Positions 36,288 to 43,908 of a DNA stretch of 64,000 bases are shown in pieces. The stretch lies in assembly GCF_003515775.1 (NCBI RefSeq), contig NZ_QWEI01000006.1, positions 31,143 through 95,142 of the forward strand, written 5' to 3'. Source of the DNA: Ureibacillus yapensis (GTDB lineage: Bacteria; Bacillota; Bacilli; Bacillales_A; Planococcaceae). Made by a program: the position numbers and the translations under genes. The notes below the pieces were generated by a model. That model was not told the origin of the DNA. It did no database searches and saw nothing but the letters and a program-made list of their open reading frames with translations. Numbering within the stretch: position 1 is the stretch's first letter; every line of letters begins with the position of its first letter.

Positions 36288-36434
36288 ATGAAGAAGCTGG
36301 GTTGCCTGAGATTGATCATGTTGTTTTTTTGCATTTTTGGGATTTCCCATTTTTTTATAAATAACGCTTCTTTTTGGGAAACACTTTTATACTCGATTGT
36401 GATGTGGACAATCATATTGATGATAAAAAAATAG
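36288..36434 (+). CDS. Possible 48-residue membrane peptide
   Basis: ATG at 36288 directly after GAGGGG opens a frame whose product has two short hydrophobic stretches (LIMLFFCIFGISHFF and LLYSIVMWTIILMI) and a basic end. The ribosome site is too close to the ATG, and it is not predicted by any family I know. A hairpin follows at 36442. It may be a real small gene or a chance frame in an AT-rich gap. Confidence 0.3.
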   Translation: MKKLGCLRLIMLFFCIFGISHFFINNASFWETLLYSIVMWTIILMIKK

Positions 36435-36441
36435 AAAGGGA

Positions 36442-36479
36442 GGGAGCTGTCCGGAAAGAATTCTCTTCAGATAGCTCCC
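36442..36479. terminator. Hairpin, GGGAGCT/AGCTCCC
   Basis: GGGAGCTGTC...GATAGCTCCC, a 10-bp stem with one wobble and an 18-base loop. On the minus strand it is followed by TCCCTTTCTATTTTTTTA, so it may stop transcripts from the protease gene. Confidence 0.4.
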
Positions 36480-36499
36480 ATAAAGTATAGCAAAAAATC

Positions 36500-36700
36500 T
36501 TTTCGTCAATTAGGTTGACTAAAAAGTACTGCCCTTCACCAACTAAATCAATGTCGGTAGAGAGGTTGTTAAATTAGGATGTAAATAAATGATTTTTAGA
36601 TAAAACATATGCCTGAATTTAACTCACTCTACACAGTATAGAATGCATATTATAGAGGAATAGCTGAACCGTCAACAAGGTTGATGAAAAATTGACTATG
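36500..36700. repeat. Further copies of the GTCAAC/GTTGAC palindrome
   Basis: TTTTCGTCAATTAGGTTGAC (about 36500) and CCGTCAACAAGGTTGATGAA (about 36669), 167 bases apart. They have the same layout as the array at 34.4-34.9 kb, including a TGTCGG element 49 bases after the first. They lie between convergent genes. Confidence 0.6.
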
Positions 36701-36780
36701 TAACTTTAGCATCTAAGTGCCTGGTAAAGTTGATTTGAAACGATGCTTTCTATCTTCGTTATCTTGCTAAAGAAATTAAA

Positions 36781-37593
36781 TTATTTCTTCAATTTTTCTT
36801 GTAGCAAGTCGACAGGAACAAAAAGCCCCACCCGCCCATGAGTTTCATGTTCCAATGTAGCAAACACCACCCCGATGACGCTGCCGTTTTTATTAATTAC
36901 GGGACTTCCACTGTTTCCGCGATAAACAGGTGCCTTGATCATCAGCACTTCCTCGTCCCAATCTTCAAGCAGAGTATAATCAATCACATTTCCTTTATTG
37001 GCAATTCCCGTAAAGTATAAAGGATTGCCGATGAAATAGATTTCTTCATTTTCCGTCGGAGTGTATGATTCAGCCAAAGGTAAGTAAGGAAGATGCTCGG
37101 CATCAATTTTGACGATCGCCAAATCGATTTCAGGATAAGTTTCAACGACTTTCCCCTTAAATAAACTTTCAGCATCCGGGAAGATAACAGTCAAGGTAAG
37201 TGCATCTTCTATGACATGGTGGTTCGTGACGATATAGCCGTCTTGCGAAATCGAAAAACCGGTTCCCTTGCCATCATTTGTCTTGATTTCAACGACCGCT
37301 TGCTTGTACTGCTGGATATTTTCCTGGCTGGAGAGCTGGGAAGAGGCTTTAAGAAACTCAATTGCAGGAATCGAATAAATTTCAAAAATCACAGCAAACG
37401 TACTAAAGGCGAGCATCGCAGCCATCATCCAAGCAAAAAGACGAATGCGTTTTGGCCTTTTCTTTGGTTCTTTTACACCGGATAGCCGTTCTTCCCGTGC
37501 TTTCTCAAGTGCCTTTTTCTGTTCCTCGAGAACCAACTCGATTAATTCCTCTTCGCTGATCGGTTCAAAATCCTCGTTCTTCTTTTTATCCAT
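36781..37593 (-). CDS. Membrane-anchored trypsin-like serine protease (HtrA-like, no PDZ)
   Basis: 270 residues. A Glu/Lys-rich cytoplasmic N-terminus (1-50), one membrane helix (about 50-70), then a trypsin-fold domain with the catalytic triad visible: His in IVTNHHVIEDA, Asp in PEIDLAIVKI, Ser in YRGNSGSPVINK. The chain ends right after the protease domain, without the PDZ domain of HtrA/DegP. So it acts outside the membrane, probably in protein quality control. ATG preceded by AAGGAG on the minus strand. Confidence 0.87.
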   Translation of the reverse strand: MDKKKNEDFEPISEEELIELVLEEQKKALEKAREERLSGVKEPKKRPKRIRLFAWMMAAMLAFSTFAVIFEIYSIPAIEFLKASSQLSSQENIQQYKQAVVEIKTNDGKGTGFSISQDGYIVTNHHVIEDALTLTVIFPDAESLFKGKVVETYPEIDLAIVKIDAEHLPYLPLAESYTPTENEEIYFIGNPLYFTGIANKGNVIDYTLLEDWDEEVLMIKAPVYRGNSGSPVINKNGSVIGVVFATLEHETHGRVGLFVPVDLLQEKLKK

Positions 37594-37671
37594 TTCGCCA
37601 CTCCTTGAAATGTCCTTTCATTCATCTTAACGAAAAGCGCAAGGGTTTGAAAAGCATCGTTCCCCTTATAC

Positions 37672-37700
37672 TTGAAACGGATTGTTGGTTGTGACATAAT
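37672..37700 (+). promoter_or_regulatory. SigA promoter of the guanidine exporter operon
   Basis: TTGAAA, exactly 17 bases, CATAAT, ending 18 bases before the aptamer. Confidence 0.7.
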
Positions 37701-37717
37701 ATAAAACAATTAAATGA

Positions 37718-37815
37718 AGAGAAAAGTTTTCTAGGGTTCCGTAAGTTGCTGCTTAGTCTGGTCCGAGAGAAAACTGCGCGAAGCGTGACACGGAAGGACA
37801 AAAGCCTGGGAGATA
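37718..37815 (+). ncRNA. Guanidine-I (ykkC) riboswitch
   Basis: The ykkC RNA consensus is present in order: a P1a stem, CTAGGGTTCCG (37731-37741), CTGGTCCGAGAG (37759-37770), then ACACGGAAGGACAAAAGCC and TGGGAGA (37789-37813). It senses guanidinium and, when bound, prevents the overlapping terminator. Downstream are two SMR exporters, the classic partners of this class. Confidence 0.93.
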
Positions 37816-37841
37816 TCACTATATCTCTTGAGGCTTTTTTT
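37803..37841 (+). terminator. Riboswitch-controlled terminator
   Basis: AGCCTGGGAGATAT-CACT-ATATCTCTTGAGGCT followed by seven T; its left arm shares bases with the end of the aptamer, as needed for switching. Confidence 0.92.
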
Positions 37842-37918
37842 GTTTAATAATCTCTAATTTCGAACGCAGCTAAGGCGGGCATTCTACACTTTTCTTTTAG
37901 ATAGGAGGTAGTTGAGTT

Positions 37919-38275
37919 ATGAATGGATGGCTAAAGGTTATTACCGCATCATTCCTAGAAGTATTCTGGGTAATTGGGCTTGCCCATGCCGATGAAGCGT
38001 GGGAGTGGATTGCGACAGTTATTGCCATTGTGATTTGTAATGTTTTATTAATTCAAGCGACTTCTGTACTTCCAACAGGAACAGCATATGCCGTTTTTGT
38101 TGGCTTGGGAACAGCGGGCGCGGTCGTATCGGAAATCTTGTTTTTTGGAGAACCATTTAACATCATCAAGATTTTACTGATTGTCCTATTGTTAGTCGGC
38201 GTGATTGGCTTAAAGCTTGTGACGGATGATCAAGAAAAAAAGGAGGCTGATGAAGAATGGCATGGTTCGCTTTAA
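37919..38275 (+). CDS. ykkC: Guanidinium exporter subunit, SMR family (YkkC)
   Basis: 118-residue small multidrug resistance protein with four helices and the membrane Glu in SFLEVFWVIGL near residue 13. Behind the guanidine-I riboswitch, so it most likely forms a guanidinium/H+ antiporter with the next gene. The short acidic/Lys tail (DQEKKEADEEW) overlaps the next start. ATG with AGGAGGT upstream. Confidence 0.93.
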   Translation: MNGWLKVITASFLEVFWVIGLAHADEAWEWIATVIAIVICNVLLIQATSVLPTGTAYAVFVGLGTAGAVVSEILFFGEPFNIIKILLIVLLLVGVIGLKLVTDDQEKKEADEEWHGSL

Positions 38276-38571
38276 TAATAGCCGGACTTTTTGAAACCTT
38301 TGGAGTCGCCATGATGAACCAATACAGCGTCAGCAAAAATTGGAAGCCCCTTGTGCTATTAATCCTGGGTTTTTGTGCAAGTTTATTCTTGCTGGAATAT
38401 TCGATGAACACCATCCCCATGGGAACCGCCTACGCCATCTGGACCGGTTTTGGCGTGGTAGGAGGAACCGTTGTCGGAATGCTTTTTTATGGCGAGTCCA
38501 GGAGCTGGAAAAGGATTTTGTTCATTACCATCATTCTTTGCTCAAGCGTTGGACTGAAAATGGTATCTTAG
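38257..38571 (+). CDS. ykkD: Guanidinium exporter subunit, SMR family (YkkD)
   Basis: 104-residue SMR protein, four helices, key Glu in IIAGLFETFGVAMM near residue 13. Starts 19 bases inside ykkC with AAAGGAGG ahead, so the two are coupled and presumably form a heterodimer with opposite topology, as for paired SMR transporters. Confidence 0.93.
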   Translation: MAWFALIIAGLFETFGVAMMNQYSVSKNWKPLVLLILGFCASLFLLEYSMNTIPMGTAYAIWTGFGVVGGTVVGMLFYGESRSWKRILFITIILCSSVGLKMVS

Positions 38572-38706
38572 AAAGCCTGATTATTGGACGATCGTTATTT
38601 AACAGGTAGTGATTTAATGAATGCAGGTGATGATACTGCCGATCTGATTGAATCTATTCCAATAAAGTAACATAGGAATTTTAAAAGTGTATATATGTTT
38701 TAAAAG

Positions 38707-38737
38707 GGCTGCATGTTTCGTCATGTGGTCTTTTTTT
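38707..38737 (+). terminator. Probable terminator after ykkD
   Basis: GGCTGCATG-TTTCGT-CATGTGGTC (several wobble pairs), then seven T. Confidence 0.6.
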
Positions 38738-38847
38738 AATTAAGGAAGGCTAAACCCCTTAGCTGAATTTTTATGTTAAAATCGGGAAATAAAACAGGGT
38801 TTATGGGTATTTAGGTATAGAAGTGCTAATAAAAATAAGTTGAAATG

Positions 38848-38872
38848 GTTTATTATTTTAGGATTGGGGAAT
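38848..38872 (+). promoter_or_regulatory. SigB-like promoter ahead of the STAS gene
   Basis: GTTTAT (38848-38853), 13-base spacer, GGGAAT (38867-38872); each differs by one base from the SigB consensus GTTTAA / GGGTAT. It is 30 bases before the start codon of a gene in the RsbV family, which supports it. Confidence 0.45.
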
Positions 38873-38902
38873 AGGTAAATCAGCATTATGGAGGCGAACT
38901 AA

Positions 38903-39235
38903 ATGAGGTCAAGTATTCAATTTCATAAAAATGAAAATATATTAATAGGGTTTATTGAAGGTGAAATCGATATTCATACAGCGCCAATATTAAAAGATGA
39001 ACTAGAATCGATTGTTTTGTCAGACGGCATGATTCTAGAACTGGATTTGTCCAAGGTAATTTATATGGATAGCAGTGGTCTTGGAGTAATTGTTGCACTC
39101 TATAAAAGAGTAATTAAAGAAAATGTTTATTTAAAATTGGTAAACTTATCTCAACGAATTTTGAGAATGTTTAAAATTACAGGTCTTAGCGAATTAATGG
39201 ATATTGAAATGCAAAGAGCGACTAATGCAAGCTAG
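38903..39235 (+). CDS. STAS-domain anti-sigma factor antagonist (RsbV-like)
   Basis: 110-residue STAS protein of the RsbV/SpoIIAA class. The phosphorylation site is YMDSSGLGVIV, with Ser57 or Ser58. Such proteins bind an anti-sigma kinase (RsbW or SpoIIAB) and free the sigma factor. No kinase or sigma gene is adjacent, so it is an orphan. ATG start with TGGAGGCG upstream; the SigB-like promoter suggests it is stress induced. Confidence 0.88.
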   Translation: MRSSIQFHKNENILIGFIEGEIDIHTAPILKDELESIVLSDGMILELDLSKVIYMDSSGLGVIVALYKRVIKENVYLKLVNLSQRILRMFKITGLSELMDIEMQRATNAS

Positions 39236-39321
39236 TTTTAAATAGTCTCGTTTATTTAGGAAAGCATTTTTGAAGTATAACCATGATATTTCTCCAACAT
39301 ATCTGCGAAGGAGGGATAGAA

Positions 39322-39450
39322 ATGGCTAATGATCGTAGTAACCGCAACAGCCGAAAAGAGTTTGCTAACGAAGCAAATGTTAATCGTAGCTTTAACCCAA
39401 ATCATGAAGAATTCGCAGCTGAAGCAGATTTCAATCGTAACAACTGTTAG
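39322..39450 (+). CDS. Small acid-soluble spore protein-like (gamma-type repeat)
   Basis: 42-residue hydrophilic protein after an excellent site GGAGGG (seven bases before ATG). It has two copies of an EFAxEA motif: KEFANEANVN and EEFAAEADFN, each followed by Asn-rich sequence. The EFASE motif is where the GPR protease cuts gamma-type SASP, so I read this as a small gamma-SASP-like spore protein. It is shorter than usual SspE and has a C-terminal Cys. A hairpin terminator follows. Confidence 0.55.
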   Translation: MANDRSNRNSRKEFANEANVNRSFNPNHEEFAAEADFNRNNC

Positions 39451-39478
39451 AAATGACAAATTCAATTAAATTGTAAGG

Positions 39479-39513
39479 GCCTGGAATGCTTTTAAGTATC
39501 CCAGGCTTATTGT
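39479..39513 (+). terminator. Terminator of the SASP-like gene
   Basis: GCCTGG...CCAGGC with a 16-base loop that can pair further (ATGCTT/AAGTAT), then TTATTGTATTTATT. Confidence 0.65.
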
Positions 39514-39617
39514 ATTTATTACTGTTTAATAAAGAGCACCATCTCAATGGGATGAACATTTTTCGTATTTCCGGTAAAATATTACTCAAAATTAACATAA
39601 ATATCAATTTCAATCGT

Positions 39618-39627
39618 TTATACTAAA
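39618..39627 (+). promoter_or_regulatory. Shared promoter box ahead of small paralogue 1
   Basis: AATCGTTTATACTAA (39612-39626) is repeated almost exactly ahead of the second paralogue at 41118-41133. TATACTA resembles the CATACTA-type -10 of forespore SigG/SigF, or a SigA -10. This suggests a common control. Confidence 0.4.
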
Positions 39628-39655
39628 AGTAAAGCAAAACCAGAGGGGGAATTAA

Positions 39656-39817
39656 ATGGATACTGAAAAGAATAAGCCATCAGCACCTCACTTGGATGAA
39701 GACCCAAAAAGCAATCATGAAACTAACGATAATGAGCTGCATCAAAACATAAAGGAAACAATTGAAAGAAATAAAAAGTTAATAGAGAAGAATCACGAAA
39801 TTCTACATAAAAAATAA
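39656..39817 (+). CDS. 53-residue hydrophilic protein, paralogue 1
   Basis: Begins MDTEKNKPSAPHLDED, ends with a helical stretch of the form IKETIERNKKLIEKNHEIL. Ribosome site GAGGGGG seven bases before ATG. No membrane segment; rich in Lys, Asn, Glu and His. A paralogue lies 1.5 kb downstream (41165), with the same promoter box and ribosome site. The size and composition fit a spore or stress small protein, but I recognise no family. Confidence 0.6.
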   Translation: MDTEKNKPSAPHLDEDPKSNHETNDNELHQNIKETIERNKKLIEKNHEILHKK

Positions 39818-39863
39818 AATTCTTCATCCTCTTAGGTTAATGATGGTTACAAGCAAGGAGTAG

Positions 39864-39907
39864 AAGATGCATTTTTCTTCAATTAAAGGCGAGTGCGTCT
39901 TTTTTTC
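39864..39907 (+). terminator. Terminator of small paralogue 1
   Basis: AAGATGCA...TGCGTCTTTTTTT, a short stem with one wobble and a long loop, strong T-run. Confidence 0.5.
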
Positions 39908-39973
39908 ATAAAAGGAGCGGATTCGAAAAAGCTTTTAAAAAAGAAACGATGTTAGAGTATAGGATATGGAGTT

Positions 39974-40258
39974 ATGTATCTATTCATGTCAAAACCAAAC
40001 AAACCATCAACCGCGGGAGAAAGTATATTTTTATTTATCTCAATACTTATAAACATGCTTACCCTTCCATTGGCTTTTTTCATAGGAGTCATGGCTACAG
40101 ATTCTCCTGATAGTGGTATGAAAGAAATGATATTGGCTTTTCTATTTGTTCAGGGAATTCCATTACTCCTATTTGCTGGCAGCCTGTTTCTTTTCATTAG
40201 CAGGATTCGAGAAAACCGCAAGAATGAAAGATCGTTCAACAGAAAGAATGGAGAATAA
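39974..40258 (+). CDS. Small two-helix membrane protein
   Basis: 94 residues with helices at about 17-41 and 52-77 and a basic tail RIRENRKNERSFNRKN. The stretch between helices, TDSPDSGMKEMIL, would be extracellular. The ribosome site is weak (GGA), and an in-frame ATG at 39986 is an alternative start. No family recognised. Confidence 0.5.
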   Translation: MYLFMSKPNKPSTAGESIFLFISILINMLTLPLAFFIGVMATDSPDSGMKEMILAFLFVQGIPLLLFAGSLFLFISRIRENRKNERSFNRKNGE

Positions 40259-40289
40259 ATAAAAGTTACAAAAAATTGAGTATGTTATT

Positions 40290-40425
40290 GGGAGATGAGA
40301 TGCATTCCAGGGAAGCGATGCGCCAGTTTTCCTTACATCGACCGAATGAAGCGCATTCCATGGATTCAGCACGCCAGTTTTGCATTTCACCCCAACCAAT
40401 AGGCTTACCATCATAGAGCCGGACT
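40290..40425. repeat. Two-copy repeat with 51-bp period (family C)
   Basis: GCATTCCAGGGAAGCGATGC and CGCCAGTTTT (40302/40321) recur as GCATTCCATGGATTCAGCAC and CGCCAGTTTT (40353/40372), a step of 51 bases. A third partial copy (GCATTTCAC) follows. Sequence differs from families A and B but the period is the same. Confidence 0.6.
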
Positions 40426-40517
40426 GTCGACTGTTCCTTTTCATTGCGCATGAATTATGTAAATTCAGGTATCCTTAAAGAGAATCTGCTTTTTTAAACG
40501 TGGAGAGGATGGTACAG

Positions 40518-41069
40518 GTGGGTAAACATCATTATTTCGTTGCGGTAAAGCTTCCGGCCGAAGTGAAAGCTTTTTTACAGAATTGGGTGAAAGATCATCA
40601 AGAGGAGTTTCCGTTTGGAAGGTGGGTACATCCCGAAGATTTCCATATAACCCTCGCTTTTTTGGGATTTGCGGAAGAAGAGATGAAACAAAAACTCGTA
40701 CGGTCATTGCCTGGAATTTTGGGGCAGGAGCCGACATTTACATTAAAGCTCAATAAAATCGGGACATTTGGAGCCGTTAAGAAACCAAGAATTTTTTGGG
40801 CAGATACCGAGCACTCCGACGATTTGAATCGCATTCAACAAAAGGTATACCGCCAATGTATCGACATAGGATTTGAGCTGGATAAAAAGCCATTTCGCCC
40901 GCACATAACATTGGCAAGGAAATGGAACGGCGATCAGGATTTCAATCCCGAAAAGTTAACGGAAATTGGTGGTCAACTTGCTTTTACGGTCAATGAAGTT
41001 GTTCTTTACGAAACTCATTTGGATCAGACACCCAAATACGTGGAATATGCGGTATTTCCTTTGAGATAG
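40518..41069 (+). CDS. thpR: RNA 2',3'-cyclic phosphodiesterase (ThpR/LigT)
   Basis: About 183 residues of the 2H phosphoesterase family. Both catalytic HxT motifs are present: FHITLAFLG (His near 43) and PHITLARKW (His near 129). These enzymes hydrolyse 2',3'-cyclic phosphate RNA ends. Several in-frame starts exist (GTG 40500, ATG 40509, GTG 40518); the last fits GGAGAGG best and gives the usual MGKHHYFVAVKLP beginning. It stands alone. Confidence 0.88.
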   Translation: MGKHHYFVAVKLPAEVKAFLQNWVKDHQEEFPFGRWVHPEDFHITLAFLGFAEEEMKQKLVRSLPGILGQEPTFTLKLNKIGTFGAVKKPRIFWADTEHSDDLNRIQQKVYRQCIDIGFELDKKPFRPHITLARKWNGDQDFNPEKLTEIGGQLAFTVNEVVLYETHLDQTPKYVEYAVFPLR

Positions 41070-41164
41070 AGTGTCGATTTTTCAAATGTTACCAAAACTT
41101 AATATAAAAGTTCTATTAAATCGTTTATACTAAGATTAAAGTCATATGAGGAGGGGGAATTTAA

Positions 41165-41323
41165 ATGGATATTGAAAAGAATAACCAATCAGTACCTCAC
41201 TTAAATGAAAACCAAAAAAATAAACATGAACCTAACGGCAATGATCAGCATCAAAATATTAATGAAACCATCGCTAAAAATAAAGAAACTATAGAAAAGA
41301 ACCGCGAAATTCTGCGGAGATAA
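41165..41323 (+). CDS. 52-residue hydrophilic protein, paralogue 2
   Basis: Begins MDIEKNNQSVPHLNEN and ends with NETIAKNKETIEKNREIL, clearly homologous to the protein at 39656 over its whole length. The upstream region repeats AAATCGTTTATACTAAG and GAGGGGGAATTTAAATG. A clear terminator follows. Two intact copies 1.5 kb apart with conserved frame and promoter box show that both are real genes. Function unknown. Confidence 0.65.
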   Translation: MDIEKNNQSVPHLNENQKNKHEPNGNDQHQNINETIAKNKETIEKNREILRR

Positions 41324-41351
41324 TAAAATAATTTTTTCAACCTCTTCTTAG

Positions 41352-41379
41352 GGCGCTTTTCATAAGGAAAGCGCCTTTC
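41352..41379 (+). terminator. Terminator of small paralogue 2
   Basis: GGCGCTTT-TCATAAGG-AAAGCGCC followed by TTTCG. Confidence 0.8.
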
Positions 41380-41569
41380 GTATAGGGTGCTATGGTTCGA
41401 GCGCAACAGTTGATATTAATGGTCAGTGATTTTACATTAGGTAGATACCCTTATTATTTATTCCTAAACCTTGGAGTAAATAATTATTTTACATAATGGT
41501 TGTAGCATGGTGCAGCAACCGCATTTGTGGGCAAGCTAATTTAATAATTGCAGCGTTTGCTTGCTTTTG

Positions 41570-41593
41570 GACAGGAGATTCTCCTGTCTTTTT
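41570..41593 (+). terminator. Isolated intrinsic terminator
   Basis: GACAGGAG-ATT-CTCCTGTC followed by TTTTT: a strong terminator with no gene just upstream; the nearest stop is 247 bases away. Confidence 0.8.
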
Positions 41594-41985
41594 ATATACA
41601 GCTTTTCTGGCTGCAACTAATCTTCTACTGATGCATTTTACCCAAATTCATCCTGCATTTCATGTTGATGCCTGCATATGCAATTAAAAAGGTGGTCGAA
41701 ATCGTTCAAATTTGGGACTAAACATGTTAAACTCTTTCTATTGCGTTTTTCGGACTCATTTTTTATGAGATTGAAAAGGTTCAAAAGTCAATCGGTAATC
41801 ACTGAGGGACAATAGGAAACAAAAGGTAGAACAGCGAAGGGTCGTTTAATAGATAAGACTCTTTTTAAGAGAGTGTTTTGATAATTTCTCACGTAATAAG
41901 CAGCGGATGCTTATTAATATATGATTTAAACAATAAATTTTATAAAAAATGAAAAGTATTACAATTTAGTAGAGTGGGGGTATTT

Positions 41986-43896
41986 ATGAAAGTCGTTTTA
42001 CAAAAAAGCCGGAATTTGTTCAGTAAATTTGCTGTCTTTTTCCTTTTGGCAGTTATTTTTCTATGGATCAAGACATATATCGTTCAATTGACGCAGTTTG
42101 ATTTAGGGGTAAACAATTCAATTCAAGAGTTTCTATTATTTTTAAACCCATTGGGCTCTTCTATTCTATTTTTAGGATTAGCGTGCTTTTTTAGAGGAAG
42201 AAAAAAATACATCTGGTTAATTGTTATTGATTTCCTTTTATCCTTCCTTTTATATGCCAATGTGCTATACTACCGCTTTTTCAACGATTTCCTTACATTG
42301 CCGACCTTATTTCAGACGCAAAATTTTGGAGATGTGAGCACAAGTATTCCATCTCTTATAAAACCGTATGATTTTTTATTTTTCATCGATATTTTGGTGC
42401 TAATCGGCTTGCTTGCTTTTAAGTTTGTTAAAGTCCAATCAACAAATGTGAAGCGCCGGTATGTGGCGGCTACCTTGTTAGCCGGCTTGAGCATTTCAGG
42501 GCTGAATTTGGTTTTGGCGGAATCGGATCGCCCTCAATTATTAACAAGAGGTTTTGATCGCAGTTATATTGTGAAGTATCTTGGGATGTACAATTATACG
42601 ATTTATGATGCCGTACAAAGTACCAAAGCTTCTACACAAAGAGTTATGGCAGACAGCGACGACATTACCGAAGTGATTAACTTTACGCATTCCAACTATG
42701 CCGAGCCGAATCTGGAATATTTTGGAGCAGGCAAGGGAATGAATGTCATTTTGCTGCATCTTGAGTCGATTCAGGAATTTCTAATCGATTATAAATTGCA
42801 TGGTGAAGAAGTGACGCCATTTTTAAATTCCTTGACTCGGGATGAAAACACTCTATATTTTGATAACTTTTTCCATCAGACAGCACAGGGAAAAACGTCT
42901 GATGCCGAGTTTCTTTTGAATAACTCATTATATGGGTTGCCGACAGGGTCGGCCTTTACATTGAAAGGACGAAACACATACCAAGCAGCACCGGCAATTT
43001 TAGGGCAGCATGGGTATACATCGGCAGTGTTCCATCCCAACACAGGGACATTCTGGAACCGCAATGAAATCTATAAATCATTTGGCTATGATTATTTCTT
43101 TGATTCTAGCTACTATGATATGATTCCGGGGCAATTAGCGGATTATGGGCTAATGGATAAACCATTCTTTGAGCAGTCCATACCGAAGCTGGAATCTTTG
43201 CCGCAACCATTCTATACGAAATTCATTACTGTGTCGCACCATTATCCATACAAGATGAATCAGGAAGAGGCTACGATTGCGCCCCATACTACTGGGGATC
43301 AATCGGTAGACAATTACTTCCAGACGGCTCGTTATGCAGATGAAGCATTGGAACAGTTCTTTGCTTACTTGAAGGAATCGGGATTATATGATAATTCAAT
43401 TATCCTCATGTACGGCGATCATTATGGAATTTCCCAAAACCATAATGCGGCGATGGAACAAGTTCTTGGCAAGGAAGTAACGCCGTTTGTGAGCAAGGCG
43501 GAGCTGCAGCGAGTACCATTGTTCATTCGTGTACCGGGCATGGAAGGCGGCATCAACCATAAATATGGTGGACAAGTGGATATTCTGCCGACGCTTCTAC
43601 ACTTGCTGGGCGTGGAAACAAAAGAAAATGTCCATTTCGGAACAGACATATTGTCCGAAAAGCATGATGAAATTGTGCCATTCCGTAATGGTGACTTTGT
43701 AAGCCCGACGATTACATTTGTGGATGGAAAATTCTACGATTCAAAAACAGGCTTGCCATTGGCAGAGGAACGTTTGGAAGAAGCGAAGAAATACCATGAA
43801 AGGGTACAGCTTGAACTGGAACTGTCGGATCGAGTAGTCAATGGAGATTTGCTTCGTTTTTATACACCAGAAAGCTTCAAGCCTTTAGAACGTTAA
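41986..43896 (+). CDS. LtaS-family lipoteichoic acid synthase-type sulfatase enzyme
   Basis: About 636 residues. Five N-terminal membrane helices (about 12-190), then an extracellular sulfatase-fold domain. The catalytic Thr is T304 in QGKTSDAEFLLNNSLYG; other metal and substrate motifs are VILLHLESIQEF, FHPNTGTFWNR, ITVSHHYPYK and MYGDHYGISQN. It transfers glycerol-phosphate from phosphatidylglycerol to build or prime lipoteichoic acid. Bacillus has several paralogues (LtaS, YfnI, YqgS, YvgJ), and I cannot tell which this is. ATG at 41986 after GTGGGGGT; the in-frame GTG at 41974 is less likely. Confidence 0.92.
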   Translation: MKVVLQKSRNLFSKFAVFFLLAVIFLWIKTYIVQLTQFDLGVNNSIQEFLLFLNPLGSSILFLGLACFFRGRKKYIWLIVIDFLLSFLLYANVLYYRFFNDFLTLPTLFQTQNFGDVSTSIPSLIKPYDFLFFIDILVLIGLLAFKFVKVQSTNVKRRYVAATLLAGLSISGLNLVLAESDRPQLLTRGFDRSYIVKYLGMYNYTIYDAVQSTKASTQRVMADSDDITEVINFTHSNYAEPNLEYFGAGKGMNVILLHLESIQEFLIDYKLHGEEVTPFLNSLTRDENTLYFDNFFHQTAQGKTSDAEFLLNNSLYGLPTGSAFTLKGRNTYQAAPAILGQHGYTSAVFHPNTGTFWNRNEIYKSFGYDYFFDSSYYDMIPGQLADYGLMDKPFFEQSIPKLESLPQPFYTKFITVSHHYPYKMNQEEATIAPHTTGDQSVDNYFQTARYADEALEQFFAYLKESGLYDNSIILMYGDHYGISQNHNAAMEQVLGKEVTPFVSKAELQRVPLFIRVPGMEGGINHKYGGQVDILPTLLHLLGVETKENVHFGTDILSEKHDEIVPFRNGDFVSPTITFVDGKFYDSKTGLPLAEERLEEAKKYHERVQLELELSDRVVNGDLLRFYTPESFKPLER

Positions 43897-43908
43897 TGTA
43901 AATTAGAG

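Larger units (their letters stand above)
38572..38902. other. Gap between ykkD and the STAS gene
   Basis: 331 bases. A 28-codon frame without ribosome site (about 38592-38670, ending LIESIPIK) may be a gene remnant. A terminator lies at 38707-38737. A SigB-like promoter lies at 38848-38872. I see nothing else. Confidence 0.4.
41324..41985. other. Noncoding stretch before the LtaS-type gene
   Basis: About 660 bases. Two terminators lie at 41352-41379 and 41570-41593. A 63-codon frame at 41496-41687 runs through the second terminator and lacks a ribosome site, so I do not call it. A weak hairpin ACTCTT/AAGAGAGT is at about 41868-41881. A short transcript ending at the second terminator could be a small RNA, but no promoter is clear. 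Confidence 0.4.

Noticed and set aside
38592-38670. 28-codon frame ending LIESIPIK
   Set aside because: No ribosome site; possibly a gene remnant, too short to call.
41496-41687. 63-codon frame with hydrophobic product
   Set aside because: It runs through a strong terminator and lacks a ribosome site.
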